Assembly: GCA_014338405.1 (NCBI GenBank)
Contig: JTDE01000171.1
Location: 33,996 to 97,995, forward strand
Reading direction: 5' to 3'
DNA: 64,000 nt
From: Paragonimus skrjabini miyazakii
Lineage: Eukaryota; Platyhelminthes; Trematoda; Plagiorchiida; Troglotrematidae
The notes under the pieces were generated by a model. The model searched no databases, had not been told where the DNA came from, and worked only from the letters and a program-made list of their open reading frames with translations. Positions 12,703 to 26,900 of the stretch are shown piece after piece. Position 1 is the stretch's first letter. Every line of letters begins with the position of its first letter. A program made the translations under genes and the position numbers.

Positions 12703-12714
12703 GGCGGGGGAGAA
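12703..12714 (+). other. Polypurine tract
   Basis: The purine-rich run ggcgggggagaa lies directly before the TGTCAT of the right LTR. This is where gypsy elements prime plus-strand DNA synthesis. It fixes the left border of the right LTR. Confidence 0.85.
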
Positions 12715-12843
12715 TGTCATATTATTTCTACATCATATTGTCCTATTCCCTTTCATACTGATCCCTCTGTATATTATCTCAACCTACCTTTCCTGTTCGT
12801 TGTCTTCTCTGCGCTCTCGATTACTTCTCGCAAGTCTATTCCA
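12715..12843 (+). repeat. Right LTR (internally deleted)
   Basis: It starts TGTCATATTATTT and matches the left LTR, but lacks about 57 bp between ttcctgttcg and ttgtcttctc. It also ends a few bases earlier (tctattcca against tctattcgttaca). The missing block contains the sequence around gattgattaaagc of the left LTR. The first 30 bases and the last 40 are nearly identical between LTRs; most differences fall between. Confidence 0.85.
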
Positions 12844-15800
12844 GGTGGACTAAGCTAAGGCTTTTGTAAGGATGTATAAGCAATGAGGATGACTTTGAAG
12901 TAATGGAATTGAATATTTGGAAGATTTGTCTACTTACCACAGGTGCTACTTTACGAGCGAATACGAGTATTCACTCTGGCCAGTCAAGTGGTCCCTTGAA
13001 CCCTTCAATAGACTATTTATATGTTTGCGTCTTATTAACTAAGGCACGTTAACGTGTTTATAAGTCAGTGAGTCTTTACACGGTTGATCAGTTTGGTGAA
13101 GCTCTTTTCTTCTCTAATGGTGGTAAAACATGGTAGTTATGAGCTTTAGTGACATGACAACTCAGATGTAATTGATTACAAATAATAAGATCGAATTGTG
13201 TTTCAATGACAAATGTGTACACGGAAGCTTTGTTTTTCACCGGATATCTCGTCTTTCGTAGAATTAATTTGATTCCTGAATTCATTTATCCGTCCGGCTA
13301 CTCACAAGTAGTATAACTCGTTCCTTCATTCGAGTCACAGTTCTCTATCAACTCACTGATCGTCAATAAGACCATCACTGCAACAGCCTATTTCGAACCT
13401 ATCTAAGGCTTCTGGGATTTCTTGTGGGCTTCCATACCACTCGCGAAATGGCTGATCGATTTCAGGCTACGATGGAAGGAAGTGCAATAGTCACGACAAA
13501 TGTAAATTTGCGATCTATTTGAAATGATTATTTAAAACCGGACTGTTCGAACCAGACTAACCTGGCAGTTTGGACTTGTTCCAACTGTACTATTGGATAG
13601 CACCACTGTGGCATGTTGTACAGTTTGTCTATCAATGTTTTCCGGCAGGCATTTCATGACCTGTTCTTTCAAATTCTCTCTGGAAATTTTACGACTGATA
13701 TTTGGGTGTACAACAATGAGGCGAATTTGGATCCAGAAGTCATAGGTTTTCTATAGGTGACTGTTCCCACCGCACTCTAATCTAGCTATTACCTAAATCC
13801 CGCTAACGGTGATAGCGGAAGATGGAGTGGTTATTTCACGTTGAGTATTGGGCTGCAGGGAGCGGTCTACATGTAACGCTTTGCTCTCTCATGCATTAAG
13901 AAGTAGAATTCATTACATATAGCGATGCCAAATTGATAATACTTTGCGTTGTTTAAGCATACTCATGTCATCTTGAAACACATGCGTACTGAGTAGTAAT
14001 ATGTCTTAGCTAAACTTCGAACTCGCCTAGTGTAATGTATTTATGAAAAAAACGCAGATATGACATTTAAAACCTTTGATATGATCGCCTTTGTTGTTAT
14101 ATAATTTGCATGCTGGCGTTTCGTGTGAAAGTTCTCTTGCATACAACAGCAAAAATGTAACAGAACTTGTGAGAAAAAACTAGTATTGTTTTCTTCATTA
14201 TGTAGTGACATCAAAAGCATATTTTCAGTTCGACTTGTGTTCTTATAGTCGTCAATTACACCTGTTTCTTACATTGTGCTCTTAATACTATTCACGTAGA
14301 TTAACATGCTCTTGACAACTGAATCGTATAGAGTCTAACTCACACCATTTTATTTGGTTAAGAAACTTTTAAATCGGCTGTATTAGTAATATTGTTCATT
14401 TAATCGAGGGTTGTATCTAACAGGTGCTCGATCGGGCTTAAATTAGCAATACACGTTGGTCAGATCAACACATGTATTCTGCAGCCAATCTGTACAGCCT
14501 AAGCTTTACCTAGTAATCATTGGTCATGTGAACCCAATGTTCTAGAGCACATTTAGTTCAAACATTACGATGAAACTATTTATGTGCTATTGCGAAAGTA
14601 ACTGCATGTACGTCACCTCACCTGTGGACAAAACGTAATCTCAAACCAACATCCCATCCCAGCCGCTGGTCTTCTTGTGATAGCAAGACTCATCCCATTG
14701 TAGATCAGGCGAATATCACCCTATTCACCATGACTACCCAAATAAAATTTGCTGAGGTCAACAACTATCGCACTGAACAACCTAGATGATCAGAAATCGG
14801 AACATTGGAAAATAAAAATGTCCGGGATTGCTGAAAGTTGGTGTTTTGCTTTTTGAGGAGCGGCAGACACATACGGTTCCTTCTATAAAGACCTGCAAGT
14901 CAATAAAAGAATACATTCAAAAAATCCTCGGTTTTCTGAATGCTCGCCAGTTAACTTTACATCCGCTGTCTTTTATTCTTCTTATTCTCGTATGCAGTTG
15001 GAATTATCAAGAAACACCGCACTTTCTTCCTTCATCTCCGAAGTTGTATGGCTGCCTATCATATGCTCAAACACATTTATTCAAGTCATCTTCTAAACTC
15101 ATATAACATCTTTTTTGTTTGGTTTGGTAAGAATTCACCCAACTTCCCTAGCCAAATCCGTTTGAAACAGAGGGTACGACATTTTCATCGCCGGCTTGGG
15201 TTGTACAAGCTCTTGCGCTAGAATGATTTGAAACAATCGGCAGCATATTGTGCATGGGCGTTTAAAGCTGGAGGCAGCGCGAGATGGTCGTATACTTTGC
15301 AGGGGTTAGGTTTGCAGACTACGTCATTAGTTCATTGCGAATAGGCATTGGTAACTAACCTTCCACTACTCTGACATCAAATAACCCGAGTCAATCATAT
15401 GCGAAAACGGCTTACTTTAAAAGTATGTAGCAAAGCTACCTTTCAAATACTGTATGGCCCTTTAACCAATTTCTGCGGGTCAGAGTCTATCGGGTGTGTA
15501 TAACTGCAAAGGTTGATTGTCACAGTCAGTTTGATGCCTTCGAACATCACACATGCAACCACGTCTCTATTGTTCCTAGACGATTTGCCCAACTAATGCG
15601 TCAATCCTATCGAAACTCACAACATTGTTCGAATAACAGGTTCAGCTCATTTAAGTTTGCGTTGTGACACACTAGAGAAAAAATATTAATGTTTCCTGTC
15701 GAAGTAATTGCGAAACTGATGACGGTTCCCTGGCTTTTATCGTCGGGGTTCTGTCGGTTTACTCTATCTTGTGATGTATAGGCGATCACTCTCTGAGAAC

Positions 15801-18800
15801 CAATCAATCTAGTTATGTTCTGATCCAGTGTTCAGTGTGAAGCCCCGACTAGACTGGTTATGACCGTCGGCCTTGTCATGGGGAGGTTTCATTAGAGAAA
15901 TTCACTGATTCACGCAGTTTTTAAAGCTAACTACAAATAAATGACAACGCTAGGATCGTACACATGTTTCTGAGGGACATCAAAAGCTCAATTTTGGATT
16001 AGAAAGTATGCTTATTCTTTTAAATTTTAAGTTGGCTTATTTTAGTTTGTCACAATGAAATAGTTAACAGTCCTAGGTTGTTTTAAGCACAAGAGTTCGT
16101 GGTATCGTAAAATGGAAAAGAGTTCGCCGGAGGTGGACTAATTCGCACAATGTTTGATTGTTGACGTCTATGAATTCAGGTATCTGGCTAAAAAAAACCT
16201 GTTCGACTGGATGTTATATGACATGTTATATGACATTGCTGTTGCAATGACTGAGAAATACACCGTTTTACTTGTATTGCTACCCTCAACAAATTTGAAC
16301 AAACCAATCTCATATTCCCGTTTTCTATTGTACGTTTTTCGATCACAGCGAACAGTACACTCCCGTTCATTGCGAACACTAAGGTGATCGGAACACGCCT
16401 AGACGGGAGCACCGTATTTTGCTTTCCTTTTCTTTAGTCGGAGATTTCAGCAAAAATGACAGTTGTAAACAGCTTTTACGAGAATGGTGAATGAATTGCG
16501 CATCTTAATGATACGCGCCAATTGCTAAACATTCCTACAGGGTTCCTCATCACCCAATAGAATTTCTCTGAAGACTGGTCATAGCGTGAATCCAAATTCA
16601 GTTTTCATTCTCGTCGGTCATAGTAGAAGTTAATGATTTTTCAAATTCATGAATGCTTTGTTGATTTTCAACTATCAACCGTAATTGTGCCATGAGTTAA
16701 CTACACACAAAGGCACTACTTGTAAGTGACTTGTTTAGCTTTCTTCTCTATTTACGCTCCATTATTCGGCAAAGTTTATATCATGTGTTATGTGGCCGAC
16801 AGCAGTGTGCGAAGTAATCCAGAAACGTAGTTTTGATTGATAGTGAGCAATCTATAAAATGGACGCTACGAGATCATTACTGATGTCTAATTTAGACAGT
16901 CTTTTTGAGTCTCCTTAAAGTGGTGGCTGTGACAAAACTATGCATTTCTTATGGGTCGAACTCGGATAAGTCATTTAACAGGTACTGTTTTTCTCGATAC
17001 AAAACTCGTTGTCGAATCGGTGATTTTGAAATCAGAATAAAATAATCGTTATCTTTTCAAACAGTGTTGTCCCACCCACTAAGATTTGCCACTTTGTAAA
17101 TGGTAAGACAGAACTACGGGTTTCCTAACTTTTCTACTTCAGACCACGTGGGATGCAAAACGTAATCAATGCAGACCTTCTGGTAGACATTGCAGGTAAG
17201 CATAATTTTAAAATCGGTATAGTAGAAACGACCAACCTGGATTATTATTCTAGTGACTTCGGCGGTTTAAAGTGGAATAGTCCGGAAGTCCTTAGTTTGT
17301 CGTTTAAAACACAAAAGACCATTTATTTCCGTCTAAAGCAATAAATGAAAATGAGATTCAACACTCTAAACGATACAAATTTAATTCAGTAATATTGCAA
17401 GCAACTGAAAACGTAATATTGTTTTAAAGTCAGTCCCAGATGGACAACGTGGGTTCACCAACTGGACGTTAGTTCGGCGACTGATAGTCTGTAAGAAAAC
17501 AATTACTGGTCAAAGAGAGCCATGGTCGGAGCTCACAGTGCTGTTTGTCGTGACCTTGTAGTTGTTGTAACCTTACCAGCCGCGTGGAATCCGAACACAA
17601 GACTCGAGAGCGTTCACTAGATTTTATGCTACTCAGTTGGTGACCGAAACGAATGTGACATGTTACCCATAAACCTGACCAGTCTGACAAACAACCGGTC
17701 AGAAAGCAGAAATCTATTGATCCAATTTCACCAGACCACCAACGGCTGGGAAGACAAATAAGCAAGCGTTAGGGTAAAAGTACATCGATTATCTGCAACA
17801 ATGGAGAGGCGTCCGCAACAGTAGTCCGCTGTCACCCATTATTATAAAGAGCTACTGTACGACTCTTTGGTTAAGAAGGAGATTATAATTAGACCATTGG
17901 AAGGGCTTAACAATGAGAGTGAATCGAAATCTACAAGAAGTGCGTCGTAGATCGGTGAACGAATTGGTGTCCATTCGTGGGACATGCTCAACGACTAATA
18001 TGTCTTACTTAAGCTTGCTCATCACACTAATGATTTGATCCACCTTATAAAGGGTTCGAAACACTTTACTGTCTACGTGCGAGAAGATCGGTTTCTATCA
18101 CCCTTACTGTTGTAAATTCCTAGTCGGTCCTAGATGACACGAAAAGGTTAACCACATTTCTACTGCAATTGCATATCTGCTTCATGTATCTTTGCAAACG
18201 ATCTTTATTATTCGCCATTCATTATACACAATATGGTATAAGACTCATCTTTGCAGTTAAAGGGCTTAAGCTTAACGACAGAATCTTGTGATGTGTTTAA
18301 ATATTTCATTGGTAAACTGTATAACAGAAGTTCAGTGCTTCAAATTAATATCTGACTTCCAATAGAATCAGTTGGGCAAACGGTAAATGAAGACATTGAG
18401 GTTTGCAATGAAAACACAATTTATGTCCAGATTGCAGTTGTCATTGATCTTTTAAAACCAAATCACGCGATTACTTGTGCAATTTTTCGAAACGATGACC
18501 ATATTGTCACAATGCATTCGTGATTCTGACTATATAAAGTTACCTACACTCGTTTCTTGACTTTTTCGAAATCACCCCATTAATGGAAACATTATTAAAA
18601 CCTTGTAGAATAATTTGGAATCGTTTACGTTTTCATCTGCCACTCTGTCCAGTTCATGTTTATCAAAGAAAATGTTTGTTGACTTCGTGTTTCATTTATG
18701 AGTCTATCGGGTTTGTTGAATTGACTTGTTCTGTTTGATCAGAGCTTGTTACGTGATCAGGAGGAAACAGTTTCTGTCATAGCCTGAGGAAATGTTTAAG

Positions 18801-21800
18801 GAAACACACAGTTGTTAATTTTATGTGAACGGGAATTATTCCGAGGCACTAATTGTTTTGTCCCTGCACTCCACTGGAAAACATTGAATGTTTTCCTTAC
18901 TCTTTCCACAGCTATAAAACATGAGCGCCTAATTATAACAGGGTATACAAAAGTTTGTGAAGCAAACCACTGACATGATGTAATCTACAGTGCTATAATT
19001 GGCATAACGACTAACTGGTAAACCTAAGAACAAGCTTTAGGTAAGCCATTCAGTTTGGAGTTAGAGTTTCATTATTTTGTTTGCTGGTTCTACGGTTGGT
19101 TAATTAATCGCGGAAAAAATTGTTTACTCGTCTTAATAATAATTTTATTTCGAGCAACTGCCAAAGGTGGTCATTAAATATTAGCCCACAATGTGCCGTG
19201 TTATACTCTAGTAACTGGAAAATTCCGAATCAACCACAATGTTTCTGTGTGAAGTTCAGCTGATAACAGATAGTAATCGAGTTAGACAACATACACCTGA
19301 AAGTAACAGCCAATGCGAACAGTGTGTAGGAATAGAAACAATTGAGTTGTCAAGTCTGGCTAAAAGAAGTAGTGGTTAACACAATCAAAAGCGCATGAAC
19401 AGTCTGCCATTTTCTTCACTTGGTTTAAGGAATGAGGCATTAGAATGTACTCAGATGACTGCAAATGGCTTCACTAAGTTAAAACAAGTTGTTTTTAGTC
19501 GCGTTAGATGTTAAGAAAGAATTCAGGCTCGACTTCTCTGTGCCACTTTTTATAATGCGGGAAATGTTTTCACCCATTTTATGGTATTGTAAATTATACT
19601 CACAACAAAACGGTCAGTTTGCTGTGTCTAGTTTTCTTGATTCTGCATGACCAGAGCACTTTTAATGAACTCACATTTATCCTTACTGTTCATAATTGAA
19701 TTCAGCCATTTGATACGTATCCGTCTGAATGTGATACCAAAATCAAAGCTCATAAGTGCTGGTGGTCGGGATGTGACGTCATCCGCCTTCCTCACACTTG
19801 TGAGTTTTGACAACTTACCGAGTACTGTGCACATGAATGTGAAAATACAGACAGGCGTTTGTAGTCTACTTTATGTGTCACATTTAGAATAGATCACACT
19901 CCATGAGCAATACTCCTTAGCGTTCGTAATAACATATATCTTGGGTGTTAGTTTGTGTGTGCCAAGTGTGAGTACACGTTATTATTTCACGTGGATGCGG
20001 TGGCAAGCAATCGTTCGCCGAACCTTCTGTAGTCGGTTACCTGGATGCAGAAATAGTGACGAACTGTAATGGTTAAACGTACTCAAAATAAAAAAGAGTA
20101 GACAAATTCCTGCAGCATTCATCAAGGATATTTATCACGGTTTACGTTCTACTTCTCCAGATTGGCCTGAAACGTCTGAAGAATCATCAACCAATCATAC
20201 AACCAATTCTCATACTTAACTAGGGAAAGATAATCAGGTTATTCACTATGTAATGCTTAGATTTCTAACTAACTTGCGATCTCATACGTGCGACCAACAG
20301 CGACCTCAGGTGATGGATTGATTAACTGCAAGAGTCAATCCCCTGGTCTACAGCAAGTTTTTGACATTTTATCGTTCTGAAGCAATTTTGCAAACTTGAT
20401 CTAAAGGGCCTATTTCTTGTGACAGTTTGTAGGTCAGAATGGGCAAGTCATTCAGAATTCCAAAGGAAGAATTTTATTTTTAAATTTAAGTCTCTTCTCT
20501 ACAACTTTTGTTGTTCAGCAAACGCTGATAATTTTGAAATTGTCGCTGTTTATTTGTTGGAGATCACTATCAGTGCTTCCGTTATAAGTAATCAAAGCGT
20601 CAGGTTACTTGCTTCGCCTGACTGATGATTCCTCTTTTTGACATGATCCTACAGTAATTTTATTTCTGTAAAATATCCCACACAATGTATTTAATCTAAT
20701 TGCACTTAATTGCACTTTAGCTATGATATTACCCTAGTTTTGCTTTCAGCTACATCCGAAATCCCGAACATTTTGTTTGACTGTCTACCGATACAAATTT
20801 AGGTAAACTGATGCACATGATTGTATAGCATTTTGCTAAACCTTCTCACCAAAAATGATGTTTTATAACCATTTTCCTTTAAGCTCTCATGAGTCTTGTA
20901 CGAGGATAGGTGATATCCTAAAGCCAAAGTAGTAAACAAATTGGTATATTTTGAGAGTCTTTAGTACAGCGGACCATGGTGTGCTGAGGCCCAAATATAA
21001 AAGCTCTCTGTTTACTAGCCTGTGATTTATTTCGACATTCACATCTCTGGTTTACGCCTTTAAGCATATTGGACTAGGAAACTCTAAAATGTATTTGTCA
21101 CCTCAATAGCTCATTCAACAAGTCTTAAGAAACTATACTGCTACGATGAGACATCAAGCGTACAGCCTACACTTATGATATCGAACGTTGATTGTCAAAC
21201 CAGGTTTGACATAATGATCAACTGAATCCAGAATCTACTGCTAAATAGATTGAGGATAAAACAACGTTACGAGCAAATTATAGTAATCTACATTTCAACC
21301 ACTTTTTGTGTGACTTTCCTCAAAAGTGTTGTCTTCAGAACTAACTGCTTTGAGTAGGTGATAGATTTTCACTGTCATTTAGTTCAGCTGCCAAAAGTTA
21401 TTACCTCGAGTCCGAGCTTTGATAGCGGAAAATATTTTCAATATTTCTTTCAGGTTACACGTGGAAAGTGAAACGTGACTATGTTGCACAGTTTTCCAAG
21501 ATTTTGTACTCGTTCCGATAAGTACTCAGTTATACTCAGTGGCATTTTTATTTTAATGATAATTTTTGCGTAAATTTCATTCTGTTCATCTGGGTATATA
21601 AACTATAGAAACATTAACACTTGTGATTTGTTAGTGAACACAGACTGACTCCATCATTACTCAAACAGCACGTGAGTGTCAGTTTTGATTATAAATTTGG
21701 GTAAAAACCATTCAAGTTGGTTTTTTGGCCAATTTCATGTGAAGCTAGCTTGTAGACAAATACCATTGCCTAGTAATATCCGATTCTTGCTCACGTTAAC

Positions 21801-23885
21801 CAGAAGTGTAATTCAAGGCGTTACCAGATGCCAATGTTCCGACCGCTGTTCTTCGGAAGATATTTAGCAGAGACTTACTTCAGGTATCAGTTTTCTTTAA
21901 CAGTAACCAATTCGACGCAACAATATGAAAAATTGGTTAAATAGATCGGGTTGCCGACCTCCGCTGTTTGCATTCAGATATCCTCAATTAAATGGAGTAG
22001 GTGAGAACTTCGTGAGTAGTGTTAAAACACCATAGTGAATCCATGTTTGTTGAACACAACAGTAAAGTTGATGAGTTTTTGGTATAATATAGAAATGCAG
22101 CTCATAAAAATGGAGAAAGTCGTTTGGTTGAGATTTTCGCGAGGTTATTTCTCATTGTGAGGACCAATTTTGGGTTGCCAAAGGGATAGTCCTGAGTATT
22201 TTCGACACTCGCGTTCATCGAATGCTTGGGTGAACTTATGATTCTGCACGCCACTGAGATATTGGGCAGACTGCATCCAAGTCACCTCCTGCTAAAGACA
22301 CGTAGCGTGAAATGAAACCTTCTGGATCTGTTTCAGCTTTCACATCGTTATTAGTTACTGAGGAAATACCAGTAACTAACTAGGTGCACACAAATTCAAA
22401 AGGTTCAAAAAGGGCGCCTCGTCGTTTTATCGTCACAGAACTTAATTTGATTTGTTGAAATGCAGCGGGGTCGTGAAGCGTCAATGTAAAGACGGTAACT
22501 AAATTAGGGCAATAAGTAAATAATATTTATTGAATATCTGGATAAAAGTACCTTGGCCAAGTTGGATAATTTTGCATCATTCAAAACATAAACCGTTTTA
22601 GAGCACAAACTGGCGGATCAGTACGTTCATGTCTTAACTTCCACATAAATTTCAGGATGTCTCTACGCTGTTTTCTGAATAATACGTTGAAGAACTTTGA
22701 GACCTGTACTAAGAGTACGGTATCGTAAAGATAAACACAAACGCGAGTTTCGCTCTTGTATAAACAGTATCAGCTGGCATTCCTCCACTGTACCCGCATG
22801 TACATGTTTTGTGCTTGCTGATCAGAGAATATTCAGTGACCAGTTAACCATATTAATGCAATGGTCATTTGTTCCTAATTCTGTCAGAAAGCAACTGTCC
22901 ATAAAAAGACGGTTATCCCAATCCAGAATGCATAGTAAAGACTTCACGCAAGTTCAGACCTTGTCAGTAGCAGTAGATAAAACCTTGAAGCTTTTAAACT
23001 GTTAGGAGATAATTTTTGTGCTACTAGCACCGAGGATGTTCAAAACAAACTTTACGATTGTTTTTCCGTCGATTCGGTGTTTTATGTTCATCTCTACATG
23101 AGTAGCGCAAGTCAATATTCTCAGCTTAATTAATTCGGTGAGTAAACATCACTTAAAAATAAGCACCAGTTAGCTTTTATGCGCACAATTTTGCCAAAAA
23201 TTCAACAATGTGATGCCTATTTAAACTATCAAGACGTGGGAAGAGAAATAGATTGAGATCTGTGGCAGTATAAGCGGGAGTGGCAGCGAACTTCATCTCA
23301 CTAACTGTGATTGCGGTGACCAATTTCTGGACATAATCTACCAAGTTTTATTTAGCGAATCAGAGGAAACAAGAAATTTTATATCAGAATCATTGGGATA
23401 CAAGAGCATCCAATCAATATCTGTAAGTTTAAACAAAAACTGCCTCAGTAAGTTCGTGACGAAGGTGTAGCAGCTTCTTTATAACGCGCCACACTTCAAT
23501 TATTCAAAGTGGTCATTGCTGCAAGCCTATTCACGTTTATGTTAGAGGTCTTAGGAAGATAAAGAATATTCACGGGACTTACCTCAGTCGTCTAAGTAGA
23601 CTGGAAAGAGGACAGAATGTCCACTTTTCCCGTCATAAAAAGCCAAACACCTGGCCTTTGGCTTTGACATTGCCGGACACCTTACAGCTGGTACCCCAAA
23701 TATAGAAACAGTTTCATTCCGCTTGAGCTCACTCCTAGCGCATAATTTTTCCCCGAACAGAAGTCATCCTGTGGTCTACGTATTCGGCAGACGTCTAAAT
23801 TGACTGCTGTATCACTGGCCACAACTTAAGCGTGGTTGCATTCATAAATATTAGATTACTGATGAGTAGTCGGGGATTTGGTTAC
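12844..23885. other. Long AT-rich stretch without a recognisable gene
   Basis: I see no exon, RNA gene or transposon domain that I can defend in these 11 kb. Open frames are all about 100 codons or less. A perfect 12-bp tandem pair lies at 16211-16234. Segments at 15121-15330 and 17440-18000 have slightly coding-like frames broken by stops, and could be very old transposon remains, but no motif settles it. Confidence 0.55.
16211..16234. repeat. Tandem duplication of a 12-mer
   Basis: atgttatatgac occurs twice back to back without mismatch. This looks like a small slippage or repair duplication. Confidence 0.95.
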
Positions 23886-23999
23886 TTTCAAGTTAAACAT
23901 CACCCACAACTGATCGCAGCTGTCGCATTCCCATAGACTGTCCAGTCGGCCCCTTTCGAAAGGGTGATGTTCAATTTGTATTAAATATTAATGATCATT
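23886..23999 (-). mobile_element. SINE fragment with inverted tail
   Basis: The segment 23886-23960 matches 36563-36636, the 3' tail of the hammerhead SINE, at about 70 of 76 positions by eye. Shared blocks include gaacatcaccc/aaacatcaccc, tgatcgcagctgtcgcatt and ccagtcggccccttt. It has no tRNA head and no hammerhead. Instead 23962-23977 repeats the SINE's terminal sequence in the opposite orientation (gggtgatgttcaattt), so its two ends form a 14/16 inverted repeat of about 88 bp. At 23989-23999 stands taatgatcatt, which also marks the other border of the copy at 36563-36835. It is therefore either an internally deleted copy or a rearranged (inverted) insertion. Confidence 0.65.
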
Positions 24000-26900
24000 T
24001 GCTTATGTCCACTCGGTTGCTTCAGTGGCAAGCAGACTGGAAATTGTCATGCACTGATGAGCCATAGTCAACAACCTAAATTTGAGTCAATCGAGTGTAT
24101 ACAGAACAGGCCAAAGAGGAAGTTCATTTGAGTCCTAACGGCCGTAGACTCAGTTATTTCTGTTAAGTTTGTCTGTCATAATTTCGACTGTTGATTGGGT
24201 ATCCATGCCAACTCTGTGGTAGTAAGTGGGAACAGTTTCTGATAAGAAGATTTTATTGAGCGCTCTAGGCTACCAGCGATCTTCGACTAGCAATCGCTAC
24301 GATTATCGCAACCGAACAATTTAATACCTTGTCCGTAACCATCTGAATAAATCGGATCTATTTCAAATATTTCTCGATGAATTAAGCTAAGCCTTCTTTT
24401 TACTGTGTCTGTCTGAATCTTTTGCCTTCGTGATTTAATCTTCAGTGATGAACTACACAATGGGACGTCAACTTTTCGATCGACTCGCTCAGTAAAAAGA
24501 TCAGAAAAGATTGGCGTAAATAACGGTCTGGAAATGTATATTTCAAAATTTCATTTTCATTCATTCCACAATCAGACTCGCTTTCGCTACTCACAACACT
24601 CAACGAACTCTAGCTGAGAAGATAAGCTGAAAGAATAGGAGATTAATTCGTTGACCACGCCGTCATATATTGAAAATATCCTTAGCGCTTGTTGAGCATC
24701 GCTGTGAGGTTATCCTAAGCTCAGAAGAGTTATCATTAGGATGATTTAGAGCGAAGAACACTATTTATATATCTCCTTGATAAACAGTTATTTCTTAGCG
24801 TGTTCATATACGTGAGTTTACGAGCCATTCTAGTCAGGTTGAACAACACCAAAAATGCAGCGGTAGCCAGAGAGCGAGTAAGCCAAGGCGCTAGCTTCGC
24901 CTCGAGTGATATTTTCCCATGGATTTACATCCTGTTCAAATTCGTTTTCGCCCCCTATGTTGTGTCGAAACTCAGTGTACAATAGGTGCCAAACATTCCT
25001 AACATTCAGAACTGCTCAGAAACCAGACCATTTAATCAATCATTTCTGCTTAGGTGAGGGATGACGAAACTAATCGGTTCTACCAGAACGACATAGTTGT
25101 AATGAAACAGTAACGTCATAGGGCTTATTTTTCGCGGGGCTGTTTGATTTGCATTGACTCAGTTGACAAGAGAGTATAGGTGAGTTGATATGTATTGCAC
25201 AACGTATCTGAGTGAAAATGCCCAGCGTTCATACACCATCACGGAAGCCATGTTTTTACATACCCCCAGCAATCCGCATTCAAATTATCAGAGTTTCAAG
25301 GAGAATATGAGTGCCGTAATCTTGTAGATCAAAAATAACTCAAACTGTGATTTAATCCGAATTGTTTCAAACAACCTCCTCAAACGACTTGGAAGTATGT
25401 TAACTATTTGCCTCAGTGAAGTGATAAAAAATACTGAAGTTTGTTTTTCAAGCTACCAGGGTGAAATGTTGCAGTGTACGCTGTTTGGAGCGATCTACAA
25501 ACATGGATATTTCAGTTCTGGTTATTATGAGGCCGTCTTTCATGGCGTTGCTTGTAGACTGGAGATCAGTACGATTCGGTCTTATGTTCGAATGAAGTAC
25601 ACTGTCTGAATGCCATTAGAGATTGAATGAGTGTCAGTGAGAATTGGAAATGCTAAAGATGACAATCAACGGTACTTCACAGCAAGTGCTCTAATGATGT
25701 GGATTGTGTAACAACCCTGAATGCATCTATTTGTCTGTTATCCGAACTACACTAAAACAGAAATTTACAAATGTCTAAACGGCAAGATAAAACTCGCTAA
25801 GCTTAACAAAAGAGAACCAATATTAATACTTAACGACTACCTAGACTGAGAATTTTGAAGTAGCTTAGCCCGAAATTGTAGTATGTTTGAGAGTAACTTC
25901 TAATTTTTCACCAATATGTTCAAAGTCACTGTAAAAATGTCAGTTTCTATCTTAAGTGTCAGATTATCTTCAACTAAAAAGCACATCGTCTAATATAGTT
26001 ATTTATTATTGTTGTCAACTATTTTCAATGAACATGAATTTTGGTCCCAGATCCTGGGAGCATAAAACATTTGTGACATCGACCCGAACATTTACTGGTT
26101 TCTGACCAAATCGCAAAAACCCAGCTTCCCTAAAATAGTCATAATTTGGAAGACTATTGTGACTATTCAGGAAGCACATGTTGTTAGAGGAAACCAATTT
26201 CATAATATGATCGCTAGTCAACATTGGACTAAATTCAGTCAATCGACAAAAACGGTTGTACTGTCAACAGCGTAAGTTGATTTAACTGAGTTGTCTAAAT
26301 AAAATAAGAGGTTTTCCCATCGAAACAATTGGGGATTATTTTGACAATCAGTAAACCTACAAAAAAGAATAGAAGCTGTCGTTTACAAAAGTTTCTGTAT
26401 GACAATAAATATGTGAGATGATTGCAACTGTGTGAAATGAATTAATCAATCTAACAGTCAGCGGTGGAAAAATTTAATTACAGACAGCGGAGTAATCCGA
26501 CTTAATTTCATCTTGAATTTATGAGAATGTTCTATAGATTACCACATCATATAGTTTATTACAACAGGATGCTCACTCAAACCTTTCAATAAACCTGGTC
26601 TCATCCTACTATCCACTGAGTCAATTAATTTCAAATCAAATTTTCTTGCTAAGTTACAAATGAAAGTGGATGGCGGTAACAAAGAAAACAAAGAATTTTT
26701 TTTAAGGAATTGTCTGAAACTTAAAAACGAATTAACTTTCAAACACAATATATCACTCAAGTCGATGTGGAGTTTTGATGTAAAATTGAAATGGAATGTC
26801 CATAACTGTCGACATGCATGCCGAATACGATGATGAGGCAGATGAACAAAATTTTCTTAGATGACTTCAACAGTAAACAAATTTTATAAAACTGGAATAG

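Larger units (their letters stand above)
8891..12843 (+). mobile_element. Ty3/gypsy LTR retrotransposon, complete but defective (CsRn1-like)
   Basis: This is a 3.95-kb element with LTRs at both ends and internal order gag - protease - RT - RNase H - integrase, the gypsy (Metaviridae-type) order. A polypurine tract (ggcgggggagaa, 12703-12714) abuts the right LTR. Coding changes frame near 9338, near 10030 and near 10134, each shift in the same direction (equivalent to losing one base), and is cut by TAA at 11334-11336. Key residues are altered in protease, RT and integrase. No clear tRNA primer-binding site follows the left LTR. Bases flanking the element are gctg (8887-8890) and ggtg (12844-12847), a possible decayed 4-bp target duplication. 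The short LTRs and overall layout recall the CsRn1 clade of flatworms; that clade assignment is from memory of the family, not from a search. The copy is non-autonomous and old. Confidence 0.95.

Noticed and set aside
17440..18000. Possible old transposon coding segment
   Set aside because: Frames read coding-like over short runs but are full of stops and contain no family motif.
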